From Candidatus Microbacterium colombiense (GTDB lineage Bacteria; Actinomycetota; Actinomycetes; Actinomycetales; Microbacteriaceae), in contig CP119308.1 of the NCBI GenBank assembly GCA_029203165.1, positions 1,178,001-1,242,000 on the forward strand: DNA of 64,000 bases, given 5' to 3'. The notes below the pieces were generated by a model that searched no databases, was not told the DNA's origin, and saw nothing but the letters and a program-made list of their open reading frames with translations. Position 1 is the stretch's first letter. Each line of letters starts with the position of its first letter. The position numbers and the translations under genes are program-made. Of this stretch, positions 37,917 through 46,605 are shown piece by piece.

Positions 37917-37930
37917 GGTCAACTGCTCCG

Positions 37931-39289
37931 ATGCCGATCTTTGGCACGGACGGTGTGCGAGGACTTGCCAATGGCGTCCTCACCGCCGACCTGGCGCTCA
38001 CCCTGGCCCAGGCGACTGCTGTCGTCCTGGGCCAGGGCCGTACTGCGGAGGCTCGCAAGGCCGAAGGCAAGCGACTCACCGCAGTGGTCGCCCGGGACCC
38101 CAGGGTCTCCGGACACTTCCTCACCGCCGCGGTGTCGGCGGGGCTCGCATCCTCGGGTGTCGACGTGCTCGAGGCCGGGGTCATCCCGACGCCAGCCCTC
38201 GCGTTCCTCGTCGCCGATCGTGACGCCGACTTCGGCGTGATGATCTCGGCGTCGCACAACGCGGCGCCCGACAACGGGATCAAGATCTTCGCACGCGGTG
38301 GGGTCAAGCTCCCCGACGTCGTCGAACAGCGCATCGAAGAGGCCATGGCCGGCGAGATGCTGCGTCCGACCGGCGCAGGGGTGGGGCGGATCGACCGCTT
38401 CTCCGACGCCGAAGATCGCTATGTCGTGCACCTGCTCGGCTCGCTTCCGAACCGTCTCGACGGCATCCACGTCGTCCTCGACTGCGCCCACGGTGCGGCG
38501 TCCGGCGTGTCGCCCGAGACCTTCCGCGATGCGGGTGCCGAGGTCACGGTCATCGGGGCGGATCCCGACGGGTTGAACATCAACGACGGCGTCGGCTCGA
38601 CCCATCTCGACAATCTCGCAGAGGCCGTCGTGCGGCTCGGCGCCGACATCGGCATCGCTCACGACGGCGACGCGGACCGCTGCCTCGCGGTCGACGCGAC
38701 CGGTGCGCACATCGACGGCGACCAGATCATGGCGATCCTCGCGGTGTCGATGAAGGAACGTGGACATCTCACCGACGACACGCTCGTCGCCACGGTCATG
38801 AGCAATCTCGGCCTGCACGTCGCGATGCGTGAGCACGGCATCACGGTTCGCCAGACCGGCGTCGGGGACCGCTATGTGCTCGAAGACATGAATGCGGGAG
38901 GTTACGCGCTCGGTGGCGAGCAGTCCGGTCACGTCATCATGAGCGAGTACGCCACCACCGGTGACGGCCTGCTGACCGGTCTCCACCTGGTCGCGGAGAT
39001 GGCCCGCCAGAAGAAGTCGATCGCGGAGCTCGCGGCCGTCATGACGGTGTACCCGCAGGTGCTCATCAACGTGCGCGATGTCGACAAGGATCGGGTCGCC
39101 GACGACGGCGCTGTGCAGGACGCCGTGCGTCAGGTCGAGCTCGAGCTCGGTGATACGGGCCGTGTGCTGCTGCGCAAGTCCGGCACCGAGCCGCTCGTGC
39201 GGGTGATGGTGGAAGCGGCGGATGCCGAATCGGTCACGACCTACGCCGAACGACTGGCCGACGTGGTGCGGGAGCGCCTCGCGCTCTGA
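37931..39289 (+). CDS. glmM: Phosphoglucosamine mutase
   Basis: A 452-residue cytosolic enzyme that interconverts glucosamine-6-phosphate and glucosamine-1-phosphate, feeding UDP-GlcNAc for cell wall and glycan synthesis. The phosphoserine loop (SASHN, Ser108) and the metal loop DGDADR (near residue 245) are clear, and LLRKSGTEPLVRVMVE is the C-terminal substrate loop. The start ATG 37931 lies 14 bp after rpsI, a gene order common in actinobacteria. A strong terminator follows. Its product feeds the amino-sugar pathways of the glycan locus just downstream. Confidence 0.97.
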   Translation: MPIFGTDGVRGLANGVLTADLALTLAQATAVVLGQGRTAEARKAEGKRLTAVVARDPRVSGHFLTAAVSAGLASSGVDVLEAGVIPTPALAFLVADRDADFGVMISASHNAAPDNGIKIFARGGVKLPDVVEQRIEEAMAGEMLRPTGAGVGRIDRFSDAEDRYVVHLLGSLPNRLDGIHVVLDCAHGAASGVSPETFRDAGAEVTVIGADPDGLNINDGVGSTHLDNLAEAVVRLGADIGIAHDGDADRCLAVDATGAHIDGDQIMAILAVSMKERGHLTDDTLVATVMSNLGLHVAMREHGITVRQTGVGDRYVLEDMNAGGYALGGEQSGHVIMSEYATTGDGLLTGLHLVAEMARQKKSIAELAAVMTVYPQVLINVRDVDKDRVADDGAVQDAVRQVELELGDTGRVLLRKSGTEPLVRVMVEAADAESVTTYAERLADVVRERLAL

Positions 39290-39312
39290 CCGCTCGTACG
39301 GATGACGACATG

Positions 39313-39346
39313 CCGGCCGGCAGCTGACGCTTCAGCTGCCGGCCGG
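39313..39346 (+). terminator. Terminator after glmM
   Basis: A 15-bp perfect stem (CCGGCCGGCAGCTGA, 39313-39327, with 39332-39346) has a 4-nt loop, then TTCGTCGTC. It lies between convergent genes. Confidence 0.85.
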
Positions 39347-39392
39347 TTCGTCGTCTCCGGGATGAGTGACAGGCCGAAGGAGAGGCACCGTG

Positions 39393-40835
39393 TCAGCGTG
39401 GAGCGCAGATGCGGTAGCCGCCCTCAGCGAGGGTCTCGGTGGTGCACTCCTGGCCGGTGAGGCGTGGCGTGTCCGACATCGAGGGGGCGTCGAACAGACC
39501 GACGTGTGCGCCGGTGAGCACGATCGCGGGCACAGCATCCCCCCAGGGTTCTGCGGCCAGCCACCGCGTGTCAGTCTCCGAGACCCACGCGGCGAGAGGC
39601 GCGACGGCAGCACGCTGTTCCGCCAGAGTCTGTGAGCGTGGGATGTAGCTCGACCCGGCGTGGGCCGTGGCTCCGGCTCCGACGACGATGGCGAGAGCAG
39701 CGACAGCGGCGGTGGCTGCGCGATTCGCATAGCCGGAGGGGAGCCGGCGGACAGACCACACGGCGGCGGCGAACAAGACGGGCACGAACGCGTAGATGCC
39801 GACGGAGGGATGCCGAATCCACAGTGGCAGGTGCGAGGCTGTGGCCCACCAGGCGAGGAAGGCGATCGCTCCCACCGTGGCCGCAGACGCGTAGGCGAGC
39901 ACAGGACGGTCATCGGAAGAGGGTGCGCGAACGGCGGTGACCATCCCCGCGACGACGAGGGCGGCGAGCAGGATTCCCGCGATGAGGACGATCATGCTGG
40001 GCAGCGACCATGATTGGGCGAGAGTGGCGAGTTTCTCTGTGACAGACGTCGATGCCCCCTGTCCGCCGCTGCGGAGGAAGCCGACGAGTGCGCGAACGTG
40101 CGTCGCGAATCCCGAGGGGCCCAGCGAGAGCAGCGCGGCGAATTCGAAGAGCAGAGTGGGAACGGCGAGCATCCCGAGAGGCAACCAGGAGCGGCGCAGC
40201 GTGTTTCGCAGACGCTGCCAGCCACTGCCGTCCGCCAGTACCCACAACGCGATCGCGAATGCGGGTAGCGCGAGCAAGGCGATCAGCTTCGCCTGGACGG
40301 CCAGTCCGACCAGGAGCCCCGCGAGCCACGCGCGGCGCGGCAGAACGACCAATGCCCAGACGAGAAGTGCGGCGGCGGGGATCTCACCGAGCAGATCGGC
40401 AGGTCCCTGGATGGGCGAGTACCCGCCGGATGCCGTGAAGGCGAGGGGCACGGCGATGGTGAGCAGGGCGGCCCAGCGGCCGCCCATGCGGTGACCGAGA
40501 ACGGCGAGACCGGCCAGCAGCAGAATCCAGAACGCGAGTGGGATCAGCCGAGCCCCGATCACCATGTCGGCGCCGGTCGCGAGCACGGCCGCGACCGGGA
40601 GCAGGACGACCGGCCCGGTGGAGATGCGCGGGTCGAAGGGCGTGATGACCGACCCCGAGAGAGCGCCATCGCTGGAGTAGCCGAGTCCGGCGAGCAGATT
40701 GCGCGGCACGGTGAGGTTGAACGCTTCGTCTTCCCAGAAGCGCCAGACGAACAGGCTGTGCCACGCGACGATCGCATGACCGAGCACGAGAGCCGCAGCA
40801 AGCACCCAGAAGGCGACCGTGCGTGCCCTGCTCAT
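39393..40835 (-). CDS. GT-C family membrane glycosyltransferase (ArnT/PMT-like)
   Basis: A 480-residue protein with about twelve hydrophobic segments. The first extracellular loop holds the acidic motif FWEDEAFN (residues 33-40), the catalytic signature of GT-C transferases that use polyprenyl-phosphate sugars. The C-terminus (about 50 residues) is an extracytoplasmic tail with two cysteines. It probably moves a sugar from a lipid carrier onto a wall polymer or protein outside the cell. Its ATG overlaps the stop of the GT2 gene by 4 bp. With GtrA nearby, it forms a Gtr-like three-part system. Confidence 0.8.
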   Translation of the reverse strand: MSRARTVAFWVLAAALVLGHAIVAWHSLFVWRFWEDEAFNLTVPRNLLAGLGYSSDGALSGSVITPFDPRISTGPVVLLPVAAVLATGADMVIGARLIPLAFWILLLAGLAVLGHRMGGRWAALLTIAVPLAFTASGGYSPIQGPADLLGEIPAAALLVWALVVLPRRAWLAGLLVGLAVQAKLIALLALPAFAIALWVLADGSGWQRLRNTLRRSWLPLGMLAVPTLLFEFAALLSLGPSGFATHVRALVGFLRSGGQGASTSVTEKLATLAQSWSLPSMIVLIAGILLAALVVAGMVTAVRAPSSDDRPVLAYASAATVGAIAFLAWWATASHLPLWIRHPSVGIYAFVPVLFAAAVWSVRRLPSGYANRAATAAVAALAIVVGAGATAHAGSSYIPRSQTLAEQRAAVAPLAAWVSETDTRWLAAEPWGDAVPAIVLTGAHVGLFDAPSMSDTPRLTGQECTTETLAEGGYRICAPR

Positions 40836-41617
40836 CGTCGGGCCGGCTCCGGAAGTCGGATGCTGCGCAGCGGCGCCGACGGGCGCAACGAGAGATCCCA
40901 GGCTTCACGCAGTGCTGCGCGGGCGAACTGGCGAAGTCGCTTGGGCGGGAGCGTCACGCCTGCGCCCCGGCCCCACATCGTGCCGGTCGACGACGAGCCG
41001 CGGCGGGGGATGCTGGCCACGCGGATGTAGCGCACCACGAATCCCGCGCGCGCTTCGGCCAGGGAGAAATGCACGTGAGGCACGGACGCGTCCGCCGGCA
41101 CAGCATCGACGAGCAGCCGGAGCGCCTCGGGGCGGTAGGCCCGCAGCGGAGTGTTGACGTCGGGGATCCGTCGTCCCGCAGCCCCGGCGACGAGCACACC
41201 GACGGCGGCCGTCAGAACCTTGCGATACCAGGGGTCGGAGCGGCCGTCGCGCACACCGTGGACGACATCCGCATCCTCTCGACGAAGCGCAGACAGCAGC
41301 CGGGCGAAGTCGGAGCCGTAGAACTGCCCGTCACCGTCGACGTGCACCAGCACCTCCGGCCCGGCCGCGAGACCGGCGCGGTAGGCGGCGAGAGCCGTGG
41401 GGCCGTGCCCTCGATTCGTCGGCTGCACTTCGACGGTCACATCGGCGACGCCATCGAACACGGATGCGGTGGCATCCGTCGACCGGTCATCGGCGATGTG
41501 GAATGTGATGCGCTCAGCGAGGGGATCGACAGCATCCCTGATCTCGTCGATGAAGCCACCGATGCCTTCGTGCTCGTTATAGGCGGGCATCACGATGGCG
41601 AGATGACTGATGGGCAT
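40832..41617 (-). CDS. GT2 family glycosyltransferase (polyprenyl-phosphate sugar synthase-like)
   Basis: A 261-residue GT-A fold transferase. The motifs AIVMPAYNEHEG, HIADDRSTDAT and VDGDGQF resemble DPM1-like enzymes that load hexose from a nucleotide sugar onto polyprenyl phosphate. There is no membrane helix. The start ATG 41617 has GGAGG upstream. The gene is coupled to the GT-C gene and divergent from GtrA by 60 bp. A likely role is to make the lipid-linked sugar that the GtrA-type flippase and the GT-C enzyme use next; this is inference. Confidence 0.87.
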   Translation of the reverse strand: MPISHLAIVMPAYNEHEGIGGFIDEIRDAVDPLAERITFHIADDRSTDATASVFDGVADVTVEVQPTNRGHGPTALAAYRAGLAAGPEVLVHVDGDGQFYGSDFARLLSALRREDADVVHGVRDGRSDPWYRKVLTAAVGVLVAGAAGRRIPDVNTPLRAYRPEALRLLVDAVPADASVPHVHFSLAEARAGFVVRYIRVASIPRRGSSSTGTMWGRGAGVTLPPKRLRQFARAALREAWDLSLRPSAPLRSIRLPEPARR

Positions 41618-41677
41618 GGGACCTCCGAATGTGCCGCGTTCGGAGTGCGCGTGCGTTGCCAGTAGCCTAGTCGAGAC

Positions 41678-42130
41678 ATGAAACCCACCTCCCGATTGCG
41701 GCGACTCGCCAGCCTGGGCAGCCGATTCCTCGTCGTCGGGGGACTCAGCACGCTGATCGAGATCGGTGTCTTCAACCTGCTCGTCTATGCGTGGGGGTGG
41801 GACGTGGTGGCGGCGAAGATCGTCGCATCGCTGGTCGCACTCGTCAACGCCTACTTCGGCAATCGTGAATGGACCTTCCGACACCGCGAGCGCCGGGGTC
41901 GTGTCTCCGAACTGGTGCTGTTCATCCTCACGAACGCCGCCTGCACCGCGATCGGAGCAGGCCTGCTCTGGCTCGGTGTCGAGATCGCCGCGGGCATGCT
42001 CGGTCGCGCCCCGGGAGCCATCGCGGTCAACGCCGTGAACCTCGTCAGCATCGTGATCGTCGTGGCCATCCGTTTCGTGCTCTACCACTCGATCGTCTTC
42101 CGGTCGCCGGAGACGCGACAAGCGCCATAG
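41678..42130 (+). CDS. GtrA-family membrane protein
   Basis: A 150-residue protein with four transmembrane helices (about residues 15-34, 38-58, 75-97 and 110-135). The FLVVGGLSTLIEIGVFNLL and NAYFGNREWTFRHRER stretches are typical of GtrA, thought to flip polyprenyl-phosphate sugars across the membrane. Such flippases are found with a GT2 synthase and a GT-C transferase. Here both sit directly upstream, on the other strand. The start is ATG 41678. Confidence 0.88.
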   Translation: MKPTSRLRRLASLGSRFLVVGGLSTLIEIGVFNLLVYAWGWDVVAAKIVASLVALVNAYFGNREWTFRHRERRGRVSELVLFILTNAACTAIGAGLLWLGVEIAAGMLGRAPGAIAVNAVNLVSIVIVVAIRFVLYHSIVFRSPETRQAP

Positions 42131-42239
42131 CGCGCGGGTTGTGACGTCGTGTTTCGCTTTCTGAGCGATTCTGAGGCCATTCTCGGCGGATAGTACGACG
42201 ACGCGCGCTCGCGCGCATCCCCCGTTCTGGGGTGTGACA

Positions 42240-42258
42240 CGATGTAACCAATACATCG
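42240..42258. promoter_or_regulatory. Inverted repeat upstream of the glycan operon
   Basis: CGATGTA-ACCAA-TACATCG is a perfect 7-bp inverted repeat with a 5-nt spacer. It lies 54 bp before the pglF-like start, within the promoter region, so it may be an operator for a regulator outside this window. Confidence 0.45.
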
Positions 42259-42311
42259 GTTGAAGGGCCGAGACAGTCGCCGCTCCTCAGGGCCCCAGAC
42301 CCCGGAGTGGA

Positions 42312-44192
42312 ATGGTGTTCAGAGCGCGCACACGGGGGGATGAAGTGTCAGCGGATCCGGAACGGGAACCAGTGGTCTCCGTCATGCAGAAACGGCGAAG
42401 GCTCGCAGCGGCGATCGTCGACAGCGCTGCCTGGATCGTCGGGATCGTGATCGCCGTCGTTCTCCGCTTCGAATTCGAGCCGAGTGTGCGCGGATGGATC
42501 TCGATGGTGGTGCTCGCGGTCGTCGCCGCTGCCGGCCAGGTCGTCGTCGGCTATTACCTGGTGCTCTATCGGGGCCGCTTCACCTACGGCTCGTTCGACG
42601 AGGTGCGCGCGCTCGGCCTTGCCGTGCTCGTGCAGGCATCGATCCTGTCCGCCGTGGTCATGATCCTCGGACCGGTCGTCGGTCTTCCCCGCGGCACGGT
42701 GATCCTCGCTTTCCCCTTCGTCCTCCTCCTCATGTTCGGTGTCCGGTACAGCGCCCGTCTCGTCATCGAGCGGCGTCGCAAGCCGGGAGCCACCGCGGAG
42801 CCCGCACTGATCGCCGGCGCGGGATACGTCGGCGACATGCTGCTGCACCAGATGATGACGGATCCCACTTCACCCCTGCGGCCGGTGGGCATCCTCGACG
42901 ACGATCCTGCGAAGAAGAATCTCCGGCTGCGCGGTGTGCCCGTCATCGGCCGCACGACCGAGATCATCGCCGCTGCGAAGGACACGGGGGCGACCACCCT
43001 CGTCATCGCGATCGGGCAGGCCGACAGCATGCTGCTTCGGAGGCTCGCCGACGACGCCGAGAGCGCCGGACTCCGTGTCACGATCACGCCGACCCTGTCG
43101 AGCATGATGTCGGGCGAGGAATCGCCCGTCGACCTCCGCGACATCAGCATCGAAGACCTCATCGGTCGTCATCCCGTCGACACCAACGTCGAGTTGATCG
43201 CGGGCTTCATCGCCGGACGACGTGTTCTCGTCACGGGCGCGGGCGGGTCCATCGGTTCCGAGCTCTGCCGTCAGCTGGCGAAGTTCGGGCCGAGCGAACT
43301 CATCATGCTCGACCGCGACGAGACCGGTCTGCAGGTCGCGCAGCTGGGCACCTCGGGTCATGGACTGCTCGATTCACGGGATGTGGTGCTCGCCGACATC
43401 CGCGAGGAGCAGACCCTCCTCGACATCTTCATCGACCGTCGTCCTGACGTCGTGTTCCACGCCGCTGCGCTGAAGCATCTCCCCATGCTCGAGCAGTATC
43501 CGGACGAGGCGTGGAAGACGAACGTTCTCGGCACGCTGAACGTGATCACCGCCGCACGGGCGGTCGGCGTCGACACCTTCGTCAACATCTCCACCGACAA
43601 GGCGGCGAACCCGACGAGCGTGCTCGGGCATTCGAAGCGGGTGGCGGAGAAGCTCACCGCGTGGGCGGGCGCCGAGACGGGTATGCGGTATCTTTCCGTG
43701 CGTTTCGGAAACGTCATCGGAAGCCGCGGCTCCATGCTGCCGACATTCCAGACGCTGATCGAGGCCGGTGGCCCGATCACCGTGACCCACCCCGAGGTCA
43801 CGCGCTACTTCATGACCATCCCCGAGGCCTGCCAACTGGTCATCCAGGCCGGTGGTATCGGGCGACCCGGCGAGGTGCTGATCCTCGACATGGGCCAGCC
43901 GGTGTCGATCCTCGAGGTGGCCAAGCGCATGATCTCGATGTCGGGGAAGACGATCGAGATCGTGTTCACGGGGCTCCGTCATGGCGAGAAGCTGCATGAG
44001 GTGCTCGTCGGCTCGCAGGAGAACCTCGAGCGTCCCTTCCATCCAAAGATCTCCCACACCCGAGCGGACACGATCTCGCCCGAGCGTCTCGACAAGGCGG
44101 GATGGGAAGCGCGCATGCTCTCCGTGCCGCGCGACAACGACACCGCCATCATCGACCCGATCCGGATCGACATCTCGGAGTTCAAGAAGTGA
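42312..44192 (+). CDS. Nucleoside-diphosphate-sugar 4,6-dehydratase, membrane-bound (PglF/CapD-like)
   Basis: A protein of about 626 residues with four N-terminal transmembrane helices (residues 30-140), a nucleotide-binding-like middle domain, and a C-terminal SDR dehydratase domain. The NAD motif TGAGGSIGS is near residue 308-316, and the catalytic region STDKAANPTSVLGHSKR is near residue 430-446. It should convert UDP-GlcNAc to a 4-keto-6-deoxy sugar, the first step to bacillosamine. The start is uncertain: ATG 42312 or GTG 42345 (GGGGGG upstream). It overlaps the next gene by 4 bp. Confidence 0.9.
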   Translation: MVFRARTRGDEVSADPEREPVVSVMQKRRRLAAAIVDSAAWIVGIVIAVVLRFEFEPSVRGWISMVVLAVVAAAGQVVVGYYLVLYRGRFTYGSFDEVRALGLAVLVQASILSAVVMILGPVVGLPRGTVILAFPFVLLLMFGVRYSARLVIERRRKPGATAEPALIAGAGYVGDMLLHQMMTDPTSPLRPVGILDDDPAKKNLRLRGVPVIGRTTEIIAAAKDTGATTLVIAIGQADSMLLRRLADDAESAGLRVTITPTLSSMMSGEESPVDLRDISIEDLIGRHPVDTNVELIAGFIAGRRVLVTGAGGSIGSELCRQLAKFGPSELIMLDRDETGLQVAQLGTSGHGLLDSRDVVLADIREEQTLLDIFIDRRPDVVFHAAALKHLPMLEQYPDEAWKTNVLGTLNVITAARAVGVDTFVNISTDKAANPTSVLGHSKRVAEKLTAWAGAETGMRYLSVRFGNVIGSRGSMLPTFQTLIEAGGPITVTHPEVTRYFMTIPEACQLVIQAGGIGRPGEVLILDMGQPVSILEVAKRMISMSGKTIEIVFTGLRHGEKLHEVLVGSQENLERPFHPKISHTRADTISPERLDKAGWEARMLSVPRDNDTAIIDPIRIDISEFKK

Positions 44193-45322
44193 CCGAACGC
44201 ATCTACATGTCCTCGCCGGATGTCGGTCAGCTCGAGGAGGATGCCGTGGTCGCGGCGATGCGGTCCGGCTGGATCGCTCCGCTCGGTCCTGACGTCGACG
44301 GCTTCGAAGGCGACCTCGCTGCACGAGTGGGAGTGGCTCACGCGGTGGCGTTGAGCTCCGGCACCGCAGCGCTGCACCTCGGTCTTCTCACGCTCGGCGT
44401 CCAGCCAGGCGACGTCGTACTGACATCGACGATGACGTTCGCGGCCACGACGAACGCGATCGTCTACACCGGCGCGGAACCGTTCTTCATCGACGCCGAT
44501 CCGGCCACCGGGAACATGGACCCGCAGCTGCTGCGTCAGGCCCTGCAGCAGCTGAACGCCGCGGGCGAGCACGTGACGGCGATCGTGCCGGTCGATCTCC
44601 TGGGCAAGGCGGTCGACTACACCGCGATCCTCGACATCGCCGCCGAGTACGACGTGCCGGTGTTGTCGGATGCCGCCGAATCGCTCGGGGCGACCCACCG
44701 TGGTCGCGCCGCCGGCAGCTTCGGCCGCGCCTCGATCGTGTCGTTCAACGGCAACAAGATCATGACGACGTCGGGCGGAGGGATGCTGCTCACCGACGAG
44801 CCCGAGATCGCTCAGCGCGTGCGCTATCTGGCGACCCAGGCGCGCCAGCCGGTCGTGCACTACGAGCACACCGACATCGGTTACAACTACCGCATGAGCA
44901 ACCTCCTCGCGGCCCTCGGGCGCGCACAGCTGCGAAGACTCGACACGATGATCGCGCGCCGACGAGAGATGCGTCAGCTGTACAAGGAGCTCTTCGCCGA
45001 GGTCGCGGGCGTCGAGGTGTTCGGTGCCGCCGGAGATCACGAGGACAACGTCTGGCTGACGTCGATCCTCGTCGATGACACCGTCACGGGGTGGCGCCCG
45101 GACGAGCTCGCTGCGGCATTGGCGACCGACGACATCGAGAGCCGGCCGCTGTGGAAGCCGATGCACCTGCAGCCGGTCTTCGCCGGTGCCCGAGGCATCG
45201 TGAACGGTGTCTCGGAGTCGCTGTTCGAGCGGGGGCTGACCCTGCCCAGCGGCTCGGCGTTGACAGGGGAGCAGCGAGAGCGCGTGCGCTCCGGGATCCT
45301 CACCTTCCTCGATGGCCGCTGA
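44189..45322 (+). CDS. PLP-dependent aminotransferase (PglE-like, DegT/DnrJ/EryC1/StrS family)
   Basis: A 377-residue enzyme that aminates the 4-keto sugar made by the dehydratase before it. The internal aldimine lysine is Lys190 in SFNGNK, with DAAESLG (Asp161) that holds the PLP pyridine nitrogen. The family profile is the GDP/UDP-sugar aminotransferase type (SSGTAALHLGLL). The start GTG 44189 overlaps the upstream stop. The next gene overlaps by 11 bp, so the pglF-E-C-D-like order is tightly coupled. Confidence 0.92.
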   Translation: MTERIYMSSPDVGQLEEDAVVAAMRSGWIAPLGPDVDGFEGDLAARVGVAHAVALSSGTAALHLGLLTLGVQPGDVVLTSTMTFAATTNAIVYTGAEPFFIDADPATGNMDPQLLRQALQQLNAAGEHVTAIVPVDLLGKAVDYTAILDIAAEYDVPVLSDAAESLGATHRGRAAGSFGRASIVSFNGNKIMTTSGGGMLLTDEPEIAQRVRYLATQARQPVVHYEHTDIGYNYRMSNLLAALGRAQLRRLDTMIARRREMRQLYKELFAEVAGVEVFGAAGDHEDNVWLTSILVDDTVTGWRPDELAAALATDDIESRPLWKPMHLQPVFAGARGIVNGVSESLFERGLTLPSGSALTGEQRERVRSGILTFLDGR

Positions 45323-45947
45323 CGTGTCGACGCGCACCCGGCGGCCGTACGACGTCGCCAAGCGGGCCCTCGACCTCGTCACCGCCGTCGTCGGACTGAT
45401 CGTCCTGAGCCCGATCATCGCCGTCACCGCCGTCGCCGTGCGGGTGAACCTCGGAAGCCCCGTGCTGTTCACCCAGCCGCGGCCCGGGCGCGGCGGAAGG
45501 GTGTTCCGGCTGTACAAGTTCCGTTCGATGCGCAACGCCGATGCGAGCCGTGGATGGATCAGTGACGAGCAGCGATTGACGCGCTTCGGTCGGATCCTGC
45601 GTTCGACGAGCCTGGATGAGCTCCCGTCGCTGTGGAACGTGCTGCGGGGCGACATGAGCGTGGTCGGTCCGCGCCCACTGCTCGTCGAGTATCTCCCGCG
45701 CTACACGGCGGAACAGGCCCGCCGGCACGAGGTACGGCCGGGGATCACCGGACTCGCGCAGATCAACGGACGCAATACGGTGGACTGGGAGCAGCGCTTC
45801 GCGCTCGACGTCACCTACGTCGACACCCGCAGCCTCGCCCTCGATGCACGGATACTGGTGGGTACAGTCCGTTCGGTCGTCGTGCGCGAGGGTATCAGCG
45901 CCGAGGGCCACGCCACGATGAGGAAGTTCGGAGAAGAGGATGACTGA
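45312..45947 (+). CDS. Initiating phosphoglycosyl transferase (PglC-like sugar transferase)
   Basis: A 211-residue monotopic phosphoglycosyl transferase that puts a sugar phosphate on undecaprenyl phosphate, the first step of glycan assembly. It has one membrane re-entrant helix (residues 17-43). The catalytic Asp-Glu pair is in STSLDELPSLWNVLRG (near 105), followed by MSVVGPRPLL. The sugar is probably a di-N-acetyl-bacillosamine-like unit made by the adjacent genes. The start is ATG 45312; it overlaps the aminotransferase gene by 11 bp and the acetyltransferase by 8 bp. Confidence 0.92.
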   Translation: MAADVSTRTRRPYDVAKRALDLVTAVVGLIVLSPIIAVTAVAVRVNLGSPVLFTQPRPGRGGRVFRLYKFRSMRNADASRGWISDEQRLTRFGRILRSTSLDELPSLWNVLRGDMSVVGPRPLLVEYLPRYTAEQARRHEVRPGITGLAQINGRNTVDWEQRFALDVTYVDTRSLALDARILVGTVRSVVVREGISAEGHATMRKFGEEDD

Positions 45948-46605
45948 GCGGATCGTCATCATCGGTGCGGGCGGCTTCGGACGCGAGACCCTCGACGTCC
46001 TCGAGGCGAGCATCGCCGACGGCGCAGACCGCGAACTGGTCGGTATCGTGGACTCCGGCCCGCGCGAGCTCGATCTCGGTCGTCTGCGGGATCGAGGAAT
46101 CACCTATCTCGGCACCGAGGAGACCTGGCTGCCCCTGGCCGACGGAGACGAACGGTACGTCGTGGCCATCGGCTCTCCCGCCGTCCGCCGGGCGGTCTCC
46201 GCGCGTTTCGCGGCGGCCGGGTTGGATGCGGCGACCCTCGTGCATCCCTGCGCTGTGGTCGGCTCCCGGGCGCGTATCGGCGCGGGCGTCGTGATCGCCT
46301 CGGGCGCGCAGGTCTCCACCAACGTCGGCATCGGCGACCACGTCCATCTGAACCCGGGGAGCATCGTGGGTCACGATGCCGAGCTCGCCGATTTCGTCTC
46401 GGTCAATCCCGGTGCGGTCGTCTCCGGCAATGTGGTGGTCGAGACCGGAGTCCTGCTGGGCGCCGGATCCGTCGTGCTGCAGGGGCTGACAGTCGGCGCG
46501 GGGGCGACCGTCGGAGCCGCTGCGTGCGTCACGAAGGATGTGGCCTCGCAGACGACGGTCGTCGGAGTCCCGGCGCGCGTTCTCGGGGGAGTCGATCCCT
46601 CGTGA
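45940..46605 (+). CDS. Sugar N-acetyltransferase (PglD-like, left-handed beta helix)
   Basis: A 221-residue enzyme with an N-terminal nucleotide-sugar-binding part (IVIIGAGGFGRE) and a C-terminal hexapeptide-repeat domain (VGSRARIGAGVVIASG, then VSVNPGAVVSGNVVV). It probably acetylates the new amino group at C4 using acetyl-CoA, as in PglD. The catalytic histidine is likely in DHVHLNPGSIVGHD (near residue 130). The start ATG 45940 overlaps the transferase. It finishes the bacillosamine-type set. Confidence 0.9.
   Translation: MTERIVIIGAGGFGRETLDVLEASIADGADRELVGIVDSGPRELDLGRLRDRGITYLGTEETWLPLADGDERYVVAIGSPAVRRAVSARFAAAGLDAATLVHPCAVVGSRARIGAGVVIASGAQVSTNVGIGDHVHLNPGSIVGHDAELADFVSVNPGAVVSGNVVVETGVLLGAGSVVLQGLTVGAGATVGAAACVTKDVASQTTVVGVPARVLGGVDPS

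Noticed and set aside
36474..37922. 5' extension of the DUF559 frame through the antisense of rplM and rpsI
   Set aside because: No promoter or ribosome-binding site supports it, and rplM and rpsI lie there on the plus strand.
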